Shown one piece after another: positions 1 through 6,576 of a DNA stretch of 6,987 bases. A program made the position numbers and the translations under genes. How positions within the stretch are numbered: position 1 is the first letter of the stretch; the number at the start of each line of letters is the position of its first letter. The notes under the pieces were generated by a model. The model ran no database searches, was not told where the DNA came from, and saw nothing but the letters and a program-made list of their open reading frames with translations. Location: assembly GCA_018711755.1 (NCBI GenBank), contig DVHY01000122.1, positions 1 to 6,987 on the forward strand. Direction: 5' to 3'. Source of the stretch: Candidatus Limivicinus faecipullorum. GTDB lineage: Bacteria; Bacillota; Clostridia; Oscillospirales; Oscillospiraceae.

Positions 1-13
1 GCCGGAGGTATAT

Positions 14-502
14 ATGGAAAAACAGGAATACATCGAGGCCGGACGTATCTGCAACACCCACGGCGTGGCCGGGGAAGTGAAGACGGAGGTCTGGCTGGAT
101 TCCCCGGAGCTGCTGAAAAAATGCGGCAGAATATTTCTGGAGGGCCGGGAATACAAGATCCTCTCGGCAAAGACCCACAAGGGCTTCCTTATCGCAAAGC
201 TGGAGGGTATTGCCGATGTGAACGCCGCCATGGCCCTGAAAGGCAAGACCGTCTATATCCTCCGCTCCGACGCGAAACTGCCCAAAGGCAGCTACTTCAT
301 ACAGGATATAATCGGGGCCAGAGTCCGGGATGAACAGGGCCGGGAGATAGGCCGGCTCACGGAAGTGCTGGAGCGCCCCGCCTCCAATATTTATGTGGTG
401 CAGGGGGAGGAAGAACACCTTATACCCGCCGTACCCGAATTTGTTATGTCAACTGACCCGGAGGCGGGAGTGATCACCGTCCGGCTCATCGAGGGAATGT
501 GA
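14..502 (+). CDS. rimM: Ribosome maturation factor RimM
   Basis: RimM binds ribosomal protein S19 and helps the 30S head mature and the 3' domain of 16S rRNA be processed; it is cytoplasmic. The 162-residue product has the normal family length and two-domain layout. Residues 6-85 are the RimM N-terminal beta barrel, opening with the hallmark GRICNTHGVAGEVK (10-23). Residues 93-160 are the PRC-barrel, with GxxVxDEQGREIGxLTEVLE (101-120) and the conserved LIPAVPEFV (136-144). A GGAGGT at 4-9 sits just before the ATG and fixes the start. The stop is one base before the trmD start, the classical rimM-trmD pairing, so the two are almost certainly co-transcribed. The promoter must lie left of the window. 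Identification is by motif and synteny and is firm. Confidence 0.96.
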   Translation: MEKQEYIEAGRICNTHGVAGEVKTEVWLDSPELLKKCGRIFLEGREYKILSAKTHKGFLIAKLEGIADVNAAMALKGKTVYILRSDAKLPKGSYFIQDIIGARVRDEQGREIGRLTEVLERPASNIYVVQGEEEHLIPAVPEFVMSTDPEAGVITVRLIEGM

Positions 503-503
503 A

Positions 504-1787
504 ATGAGAATAGATATAATGACCCTTTTTCCCGACACCGTGGGGGCCGTGCTCCACGAGAGCATAATCGGCAGAGCTGCAAAAAAGGGGATAGTTGAGA
601 TAAACTGCTACCAGATACGGGACTATACTCTGAACAAGCAGAAGCAGGTGGACGATTACCCCTACGGCGGGGGCTACGGCTGCGTGATGATGGCTCAGCC
701 TCTCAAGTCCTGCCTCGATGATATTATGTCAACCGCTCGGGGCCTGCGCAGCCGGGTCATATACATGTCGCCCCAGGGACAGCCCTACACCCAGGAGACG
801 GCAAAGCGGCTGAAGCGGGACTACGAGCACCTGGTGCTGGTCTGCGGCCACTATGAGGGAGTGGATGAACGCTTCATAGAGGCCTGCGTGGACGAGGAGA
901 TATCCCTGGGGGACTTTGTGCTCACCGGGGGGGAGATAGCGGCCATGGCGGTGGCGGACTCGGTGTGCCGCCTGATACCGGGGGTGCTGGCGGACGAGGA
1001 GTGCTACACCGGGGAGAGCCACTGGGACGGACTTTTGGAGTACCCCCAGTACACCCGCCCGGAGGTCTGGGAGGGCCGCCGGGTGCCGGAGGTGCTGCTG
1101 AAAGGGGACCACAGCCGGGTGGAACGCTGGCGCAGGAAGATGCAGCTAAAGCGCACCCGGGAAAAGAGGCCGGACATGTTTGAGCGGCTGGAGCTTAATG
1201 GAAAAGAGGACAGGGAGCTTATGGAAGAGATAGAGAAGGAGGCCGCCAGGCGGCAGTTGACGGAGCCGCTGAGCTATGGCAAGGCGGGCCAGGAGGATAT
1301 TCCCCGGGTGATGGAGATAGTGGACTATGCCAGGCAGACCCTGAGGGAACACGGGGTGGACCAGTGGCAGGGGGACTACCCCAGCGAGAGGCAGCTGCGG
1401 CAGGATGCGGAAGGGGGAGAGCTGTACCTGGTGCGCCACGGGGAGGATATAGCGGCTTTCTTCTTCCTTACCCAAAGGCCGGAGCCCTCCTACGAGAACA
1501 TCACCGACGGGAAATGGACGCCGGATATACCCTACTGCGTGCTGCACCGCAGTGCCGTGGCCAGGGAATACCGGGGCAGCGCCGTGGCGGAATACATGCT
1601 CCGCTGTGTGGAGGACATCACCCGGCAGCTGGGCTGCCGGGCCGTGAGGGTGGACACCCACAAAAAGAACAAGTCCATGCAGAATCTTTTGAGGAACAAC
1701 GGCTTTCGTTACCGGGGCAACGTGCTGGCCAATGAATACGGCCATGACCCGAACCGGCAGGCCTTTGAAAAAATACTGAAGAAATGA
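504..1787 (+). CDS. trmD: tRNA (guanine-N1)-methyltransferase TrmD fused to a C-terminal GNAT acetyltransferase domain
   Basis: TrmD methylates N1 of G37 in tRNAs with a G36 (Leu, Pro, Arg), using S-adenosylmethionine, and so prevents +1 frameshifting. Residues 1 to about 230 are a complete SPOUT-fold TrmD: MRIDIMTLFP start, YGGGYG (54-59), the knot loops YMSPQG (87-92), GHYEGVDERF (115-124) and LTGGE (140-144), Arg156 in the CRLIPG segment, and the flexible loop with Asp175 in WDGLL, the conserved Asp usually assigned as general base. After a charged linker (231-255) the same frame continues without a stop into about 170 residues of a GNAT acetyltransferase (257-427): HGVDQWQGDYPSE, an acetyl-CoA loop at REYRGSAVAEYML, and RVDTHKKNKSMQNLLRNNGF. 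Bacterial TrmD is normally about 240-260 residues, so 427 is odd. GAGGGA at 491-496 precedes the ATG. The TrmD assignment is firm and the GNAT domain is confident; its substrate is unknown. Confidence 0.95.
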   Translation: MRIDIMTLFPDTVGAVLHESIIGRAAKKGIVEINCYQIRDYTLNKQKQVDDYPYGGGYGCVMMAQPLKSCLDDIMSTARGLRSRVIYMSPQGQPYTQETAKRLKRDYEHLVLVCGHYEGVDERFIEACVDEEISLGDFVLTGGEIAAMAVADSVCRLIPGVLADEECYTGESHWDGLLEYPQYTRPEVWEGRRVPEVLLKGDHSRVERWRRKMQLKRTREKRPDMFERLELNGKEDRELMEEIEKEAARRQLTEPLSYGKAGQEDIPRVMEIVDYARQTLREHGVDQWQGDYPSERQLRQDAEGGELYLVRHGEDIAAFFFLTQRPEPSYENITDGKWTPDIPYCVLHRSAVAREYRGSAVAEYMLRCVEDITRQLGCRAVRVDTHKKNKSMQNLLRNNGFRYRGNVLANEYGHDPNRQAFEKILKK

Positions 1788-1798
1788 GGGCGCAAAAA

Positions 1799-1975
1799 AT
1801 GGGGAATAAAAAATATCTCATCTCCGCCATCATATGGACGGTGATAGCTCTGGCGGTACTGTACGTACTGCTGTTCATGACCAGCGGAGGCACCGCCTTC
1901 GGCAGGCTCTGCGGCATTGCGCTGATATTCATGTGCCTTGCGGGCCAGTGGCTGCGCTGGTGGAAGTTCAGGTGA
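1799..1975 (+). CDS. Small two-helix membrane protein of unknown function
   Basis: This 58-residue product is not one I recognise. It has a Lys-Lys N-terminus, a strong hydrophobic segment at residues 6-27 (YLISAIIWTVIALAVLYVLL), a Gly/Thr turn, a second hydrophobic stretch at 37-52, and a basic, tryptophan-rich tail (RWWKFR). This predicts a two-pass inner membrane protein with both ends in the cytoplasm. I chose the ATG at 1799 because GAGGG (1786-1790) lies 8 bases before it. An in-frame ATG at 1784, overlapping the trmD stop as ATGA, would add five residues (63 in all) but has a poorer ribosome binding site. The gene is packed between trmD and rsmA, with its stop two bases before the rsmA start, which implies co-translation in the operon. 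That close packing and the membrane-like composition support a real gene. Confidence 0.75.
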   Translation: MGNKKYLISAIIWTVIALAVLYVLLFMTSGGTAFGRLCGIALIFMCLAGQWLRWWKFR

Positions 1976-1977
1976 GC

Positions 1978-2847
1978 ATGGAGCTGACGAATACAGCATA
2001 TATCCGGGAACTGCTGGAGCGCCACGGCTTCCGCTTCTCCAAATCTCTGGGCCAGAATTTCCTCACCGCCGCCTGGGTGCCGGAGGACATCGCCGCCGCC
2101 GGCGTACCGGAGGAGGACCTGGGCGTGCTGGAGGTGGGGCCGGGCATAGGCTGCCTCACCAGAGAGCTGTCCAAACGGGCGGAGAAGGTGGTGAGCATAG
2201 AGCTGGACAGGGCGCTGAAGCCCATCCTGGCCGAGACCCTGGCGGACTGCCCCAATGTGGAGATAGTTTACGGAGACGCATTGAAGCTGGACCTGGCTGC
2301 CCTGGCGGAGGATAAGCTGGGGGGACTGAAAAAGGCGGTGTGCGCAAACCTGCCCTACAATGTGACCAGCCCCCTGCTCACCGCCTTCATTGAGGCGGAC
2401 TGCTTTGACACCATAACGGTGATGATCCAGCGGGAAGTGGCAAGGCGCATCTGCGCCGGCTCCGGCTGCGCCGACTACGGGGCCTTCGGCATCTTCGTCC
2501 AGTGGCATATGGAGGCAGAACTGCTCTTTGACGTGCCGCCCTCCTGCTTCATGCCCCAACCCAAGGTCACTTCCAGCGTCATCAGGCTGAAAAGACGCGG
2601 CAGACCCCCGGCTCAGGCGGAGGATGAGGGACTATTGTTCCGCATCGTCAGGGCCGCTTTCAATCAGCGGAGAAAGACACTGGTCAATGCCCTGAGTTCA
2701 CAGCTTGGCAAGGTGACCAAGGAACAGGCGGAACGGGCCATAGCAAACTGCGGTTTTGATACCAGAATCCGGGGAGAAGCTCTGGATATTGGTGGATTTG
2801 CAAAAATAAGCGACGAAATAGGCAGGATTGTACAAGCTGATTTGTGA
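1978..2847 (+). CDS. rsmA: 16S rRNA (adenine(1518)-N6/adenine(1519)-N6)-dimethyltransferase RsmA (KsgA)
   Basis: RsmA dimethylates two adjacent adenines in the loop of helix 45 at the 3' end of 16S rRNA, a late 30S maturation checkpoint; loss gives kasugamycin resistance. The 289-residue product fits the family. It shows FxKSLGQNFL-like FSKSLGQNFL (20-29), the SAM-binding motif I EVGPGIG (52-58), acidic motif II around IELD (74-77), GDAL (99-102), the catalytic NLPYNV (124-129), FMPQPKVTSSV (191-201), and the C-terminal AFNQRRKTL (227-235). The ATG at 1978 is chosen because AGGTG (1970-1974) precedes it and the protein start matches the family. An upstream in-frame ATG at 1834 would run through the small membrane gene. 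RimM acts on the same 30S 3' domain, so the neighbours share a task. Confidence 0.96.
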   Translation: MELTNTAYIRELLERHGFRFSKSLGQNFLTAAWVPEDIAAAGVPEEDLGVLEVGPGIGCLTRELSKRAEKVVSIELDRALKPILAETLADCPNVEIVYGDALKLDLAALAEDKLGGLKKAVCANLPYNVTSPLLTAFIEADCFDTITVMIQREVARRICAGSGCADYGAFGIFVQWHMEAELLFDVPPSCFMPQPKVTSSVIRLKRRGRPPAQAEDEGLLFRIVRAAFNQRRKTLVNALSSQLGKVTKEQAERAIANCGFDTRIRGEALDIGGFAKISDEIGRIVQADL

Positions 2848-2857
2848 GGAAAATGCA

Positions 2858-2887
2858 TTGATAAAAATGTCGGTTTTGTGGTAATCT
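2858..2887 (+). promoter_or_regulatory. Candidate sigma-70-type promoter for ppdK
   Basis: In the AT-rich gap between rsmA and ppdK there is TTGATA (2858-2863) and, 18 bases later, TAATCT (2882-2887) preceded by TGG, an extended -10. Transcription would begin near 2894 and give a leader of about 45 bases before the ppdK ATG. The -10 matches consensus poorly, so this is a guess from spacing and location. A second possible -10, TACTAT (2917-2922), would start transcription inside the ribosome binding site and is less likely. Confidence 0.35.
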
Positions 2888-2938
2888 AACAAGTGGCAAA
2901 TAGTCAATTCTTTTTTTACTATAGAAAGGACGAAAACA

Positions 2939-5590
2939 ATGAGCAAAAAGTACGTTTACATGTTTTCCGAAGGCAACGCCAATATGCGTGAGCTGCTGGG
3001 CGGCAAAGGCGCCAACCTGGCAGAGATGACCGCTATCGGCCTGCCTGTTCCTCAGGGCTTTACCATCACCACCGAGGCCTGCACTCAGTACTATGAGGAC
3101 GGCCGCAAAATCAATGACGAAATCATGGCAGAGATCATGAAGAACGTTGAGACCATGGAGAAGATCAACGGCAAGAAGTTCGGCGATCTCAACAACCCCA
3201 TGCTGGTCTCCGTCCGCTCCGGCGCCCGGGCCTCCATGCCCGGCATGATGGACACCATCCTGAACCTGGGCCTCAATGACGAAGTCGTGGCCGCCATGAT
3301 AAAGGGCAACCCCGACCCCAAGTTCGAGCGCTTTGTTTATGACTCCTACCGCCGCTTCATCCAGATGTTCTCCGACGTGGTCATGGAAGTGGGCAAGAAG
3401 TACTTCGAGCAGCTCATCGACGAGATGAAAGAGGCCAAGGGCGCCAAGTCCGACCTGGACCTCACCGCCGCCGACCTGAAGGAGCTGGCCAACCAGTTCA
3501 AGGCCGAGTACAAAAAGCAGATCGGTGAGGACTTCCCCTCCGACCCCAAAGTCCAGCTCTACGAGGCAATCCGTGCCGTGTTCCGCTCCTGGGACAACCC
3601 CAGAGCCAATGTGTACCGTCGTGACAACGACATCCCCTACTCCTGGGGTACTGCCGTCAACGTCATGCCCATGGTATTTGGCAACCTGAACGACAACTCC
3701 GGTACCGGCGTCGCCTTTACCCGTAACCCCGCCACCGGCGAGAAGAAGCTCTTCGGTGAGTTCCTGGTCAACGCCCAGGGCGAGGACGTGGTGGCCGGTA
3801 TCCGTACCCCCATGCACATCAGCCAGATGGCCGAGCAGTTCCCCGAAGCCTTTGCCCAGTTCCAGCAGGTCTGCGACATCCTGGAGAAGCACTACCGGGA
3901 TATGCAGGACATGGAGTTCACCGTGGAAAACGGCAAGCTCTACATGCTCCAGACCCGTAACGGCAAGCGCACCGCTCAGGCCGCTCTGAAGATCGCCTGC
4001 GACCTGGTGGACGAGGGCATGATCGACGAGAAGCAGGCTGTTGCCATGATCGAGCCCCGTACTCTGGACACCCTGCTCCACCCCCAGTTCGACGCCGACA
4101 AGCTCAAGGCCGCCACTCCCATCGGCAAGGGCCTGGGCGCTTCCCCCGGCGCCGCCTGCGGCAAGGTGGTCTTCAGCGCTGAGGACGCCAAGACCTGGGC
4201 CGAGCGCAAGGAGAAGGTGGTCCTGGTCCGTCTGGAGACCAGCCCCGAGGATATCGAGGGCATGAAGGCCGCTCAGGGCATACTCACCGTCCGCGGCGGT
4301 ATGACCAGCCACGCCGCCGTTGTGGCCAGAGGCATGGGCAAGTGCTGCGTCTCCGGCTGCGGCGCCATCAAGATGGACGAGGAGAACAAGAAGTTCGAGC
4401 TCTCCGGCAAGACCTACCACGAGGGCGACTACATCTCCATCGACGGCTCCACCGGCAACATCTACGACGGCATCATCCCCACCGTTGACGCCACCATCGC
4501 CGGCGAGTTCGGCCGCATCATGGCCTGGGCCGACAAGTACCGCCGCCTCCGCGTGCGCACCAACGCCGACACTCCCCACGATGCTTCCAAGGCCCGTGAG
4601 CTGGGCGCCGAGGGTATCGGCCTGACCCGTACCGAGCACATGTTCTTCAACAGCGACCGTATCGCCGCTTTCCGTGAAATGATCTGCGCCGACACTCTGG
4701 AGCAGCGTGTCGCCGCTCTGGCCAAGCTGGAGCCCATGCAGCAGAGCGACTTCGAGGGCATTTACGAGGCCATGGAAGGCTGCCCCGTCACCATCCGTCT
4801 CCTGGATCCCCCTCTCCACGAGTTCGTTCCCACCGAAGAGGCAGACATCAAGGCTCTGGCCGAGACCCAGGGCAAGAGCGTTGAGCAGATCAAGGCTCTC
4901 ATCGCCTCCCTCCACGAGTTCAACCCCATGATGGGCCACCGCGGCTGCCGTCTGGCCGTCACCTACCCGGAGATCGCCGAGATGCAGACCCGCGCCATCA
5001 TCAAGGCCGCCCTGGCCGTACAGGCCCGTCACCCCGAGTGGACTATGGTCCCCGAGATCATGGTCCCCCTGGTGGGCGAAGTCAAGGAGCTCAAGTACGT
5101 TAAGGACGTTATCGTCAAGGCTGCCGACGAGCTCATCAAGGCTGCCGGCTCCAACATGAAGTACCTGGTGGGCACCATGATCGAGATCCCCAGAGCCGCC
5201 CTCACCGCCGACGAGATAGCCAAGGAGGCCGAGTTCTTCTCCTTCGGTACCAACGACCTGACCCAGATGACCTTCGGCTTCAGCCGTGACGACGCCGGCA
5301 AGTTCCTGGGCGCCTACTACGACAAGAAGATCTACGAGAGCGATCCCTTTGCCCGTCTGGACCAGGTGGGCGTGGGCAAGCTGGTGGCCATGGCTGCAAA
5401 GCTGGGCCGTCAGACCCGTCCCGACCTGCACCTGGGCATCTGCGGCGAGCACGGCGGCGACCCCAGCTCCGTGGAGTTCTGCCACAGAGTGGGCCTGGAC
5501 TACGTGTCCTGCTCTCCCTTCCGTGTTCCCATCGCCCGCCTCTCCGCCGCTCAGGCTGCTATTAAAGCACCCCGTGCGATGGAGAAGTAA
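2939..5590 (+). CDS. ppdK: Pyruvate, phosphate dikinase (PPDK)
   Basis: PPDK interconverts pyruvate, ATP and phosphate with phosphoenolpyruvate, AMP and pyrophosphate. In anaerobic Clostridia it can act in glycolysis (PPi-dependent ATP gain) or supply PEP. The 883 residues match the family length. The N-terminal ATP-grasp part has GGKGANLAEM (21-30), SVRSGARASMPGMMDT (91-106) and FTRNPATGE (260-268). The swivelling domain carries the phosphoryl-carrier histidine His458 in GGMTSHAAVVARG. The C-terminal PEP/pyruvate TIM barrel has GLTRTEHMFF, FGTNDLTQMTFGFSRDD and the catalytic Cys835 in GICGEHGGD. AAAGGA (2925-2930) sits 8 bases before the ATG. Codon use differs from the upstream operon (mostly CGT/CGC for Arg, ATC for Ile), which fits very high expression. 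It probably has its own promoter in the preceding gap and ends at a strong terminator. No key residue is missing. Confidence 0.98.
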   Translation: MSKKYVYMFSEGNANMRELLGGKGANLAEMTAIGLPVPQGFTITTEACTQYYEDGRKINDEIMAEIMKNVETMEKINGKKFGDLNNPMLVSVRSGARASMPGMMDTILNLGLNDEVVAAMIKGNPDPKFERFVYDSYRRFIQMFSDVVMEVGKKYFEQLIDEMKEAKGAKSDLDLTAADLKELANQFKAEYKKQIGEDFPSDPKVQLYEAIRAVFRSWDNPRANVYRRDNDIPYSWGTAVNVMPMVFGNLNDNSGTGVAFTRNPATGEKKLFGEFLVNAQGEDVVAGIRTPMHISQMAEQFPEAFAQFQQVCDILEKHYRDMQDMEFTVENGKLYMLQTRNGKRTAQAALKIACDLVDEGMIDEKQAVAMIEPRTLDTLLHPQFDADKLKAATPIGKGLGASPGAACGKVVFSAEDAKTWAERKEKVVLVRLETSPEDIEGMKAAQGILTVRGGMTSHAAVVARGMGKCCVSGCGAIKMDEENKKFELSGKTYHEGDYISIDGSTGNIYDGIIPTVDATIAGEFGRIMAWADKYRRLRVRTNADTPHDASKARELGAEGIGLTRTEHMFFNSDRIAAFREMICADTLEQRVAALAKLEPMQQSDFEGIYEAMEGCPVTIRLLDPPLHEFVPTEEADIKALAETQGKSVEQIKALIASLHEFNPMMGHRGCRLAVTYPEIAEMQTRAIIKAALAVQARHPEWTMVPEIMVPLVGEVKELKYVKDVIVKAADELIKAAGSNMKYLVGTMIEIPRAALTADEIAKEAEFFSFGTNDLTQMTFGFSRDDAGKFLGAYYDKKIYESDPFARLDQVGVGKLVAMAAKLGRQTRPDLHLGICGEHGGDPSSVEFCHRVGLDYVSCSPFRVPIARLSAAQAAIKAPRAMEK

Positions 5591-5624
5591 TCGCATAACA
5601 GCGACGAAAAACCACATTTGAATC

Positions 5625-5665
5625 AACAAGCGCACCGTCTATGGCGGTGCGCTTGTTTTTGTTTT
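5625..5665 (+). terminator. Rho-independent terminator after ppdK
   Basis: A perfect 13-bp inverted repeat (5625-5637, AACAAGCGCACCG, against 5645-5657) encloses a 7-base loop (TCTATGG) and runs into TTTTTGTTTT. It lies 34 bases past the ppdK stop. Read from the minus strand the stem is not followed by a T-run (the sequence continues GATTCAAATG), so it should serve ppdK only and would not efficiently end the convergent recombinase-like gene. Confidence 0.93.
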
Positions 5666-5682
5666 ATACCCATTTATTTGAA

Positions 5683-6576
5683 TTACAGATACACTTCAAC
5701 GGTTAAGTCATTCCAATCTCGCTTGCGGAACTGAGTCGGCAGGCCGTTTGCGTATCGGAATTTGCGGGCAGTCTCAAAGTCTATCGTGAAGGCCAGCACC
5801 GGAGGATTTTCGGGTTCCAGAAGATTACTCCGCTCCTGAGGCGTTTTGGATTCACCAAAGTTCAGCTTCCAACGGTAATGATGGTTTTTAACGGGAGTAA
5901 TCACTTCCACAAATTCCTCGATCAGCGCTTCTGAAATTCTCGGTGTGGAGATGTCTACCATTTGGGACAGACCCTTCTTGATTTTATCCAGGTCAAACCT
6001 GCTTGCACTTTCCGGCTCATTTGACTGGCCGCCCATTTTACTTTGGAGCGCCTCCAGCTCTTTTGTAGCTTGACTATACAGCTTGTGAAACTGCTCTTTT
6101 GTCAGTTCACCGTCTGCGCGCATCTGCCCCAGGTTCAAAATCCGCTGCTCCAACTTGTTAGCTTTTCGCTGAAGTTCTGCATTGCCAGCATCAGATTGCA
6201 TAGCCACAGCTGCCATGCAGGATTCGACCATCTGACAGGCTTTCAGAACTGCCTCTCTCTGATCTCCCCAGAGTTGCTCAAAAATTCGCTTGGCCATCAG
6301 GTCCAACTTCCACTCGCAAATGGAAATGGCATCGCAACTCTTTTGACCGGTGAGATGGTTTTTCTCCACAAAGCTCTTGGCGGGACTTTGTGTGCGGTAA
6401 TTACATTGGTACTCTGCCTCCTCGTCTGTCATCGTGGGCGGAGTAGCAGAGGTATTCAGAACGCACTCGTCAGAATCAACCATTGCTGCCGGGTTAGAAA
6501 GCAGTGCTTTCCAACGAATAACAGCTCGTTCAACCGTGAGAACTCTTTTGCTGACCAGCCCCAATGCCCTACGCAC
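5683..6576 (-). CDS. C-terminal part of a large serine recombinase-like protein (probable gene fragment)
   Basis: The 297-residue product resembles the C-terminal half of large serine recombinases that move integrative elements in gut Firmicutes. What supports this is the pattern Tyr-x-Cys (57-58), GQKSC (78-81), then CEWKLDLMAKRIFEQLW (87-103), a helical coiled-coil stretch (about 133-182, with ELTKEQF typical of these proteins), and a late IEEFVEVITPVKNHHYRWKLNF block (219-240), like the FVE-I segment near the end of such recombinases. The N-terminal resolvase domain with its catalytic serine is absent, and the first CxxC of the zinc ribbon is not visible. The start used is a GTG without a clear ribosome binding site; the frame stays open upstream to a stop at 6685-6687. 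Residues 1-55 I do not recognise. Most likely a remnant that cannot catalyse recombination. The recombinase assignment is from memory of family pattern only. Confidence 0.6.
   Translation of the reverse strand: MRRALGLVSKRVLTVERAVIRWKALLSNPAAMVDSDECVLNTSATPPTMTDEEAEYQCNYRTQSPAKSFVEKNHLTGQKSCDAISICEWKLDLMAKRIFEQLWGDQREAVLKACQMVESCMAAVAMQSDAGNAELQRKANKLEQRILNLGQMRADGELTKEQFHKLYSQATKELEALQSKMGGQSNEPESASRFDLDKIKKGLSQMVDISTPRISEALIEEFVEVITPVKNHHYRWKLNFGESKTPQERSNLLEPENPPVLAFTIDFETARKFRYANGLPTQFRKRDWNDLTVEVYL

Noticed and set aside
1834..1977. 48-residue N-terminal extension of rsmA from an ATG at 1834
   Set aside because: It overlaps the whole small membrane gene in another frame, has no family similarity, and the ATG at 1978 has its own ribosome binding site and gives the expected RsmA N-terminus.
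1146..2559. Long minus-strand open frames opposite trmD and rsmA (1146-1745 and 1618-2559)
   Set aside because: They are opposite genes with clear catalytic motifs and are explained by high GC content; no recognisable domains.
2876..2922. Possible terminator or small hairpin before ppdK (ATAGT 2900-2904 with ACTAT 2918-2922 around a T-run)
   Set aside because: Only five base pairs with a 13-base loop that contains the T-run itself, and no stable stem upstream of the T-run, so it does not form an intrinsic terminator.
2684..5635. 983-codon open frame on the minus strand opposite ppdK
   Set aside because: It lies codon over codon against ppdK, so stops appear only where ppdK would use TTA, CTA or TCA, which this biased gene avoids. 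The translation is low-complexity (rich in Val, Leu, Gly, His, Asp) with no domain pattern.
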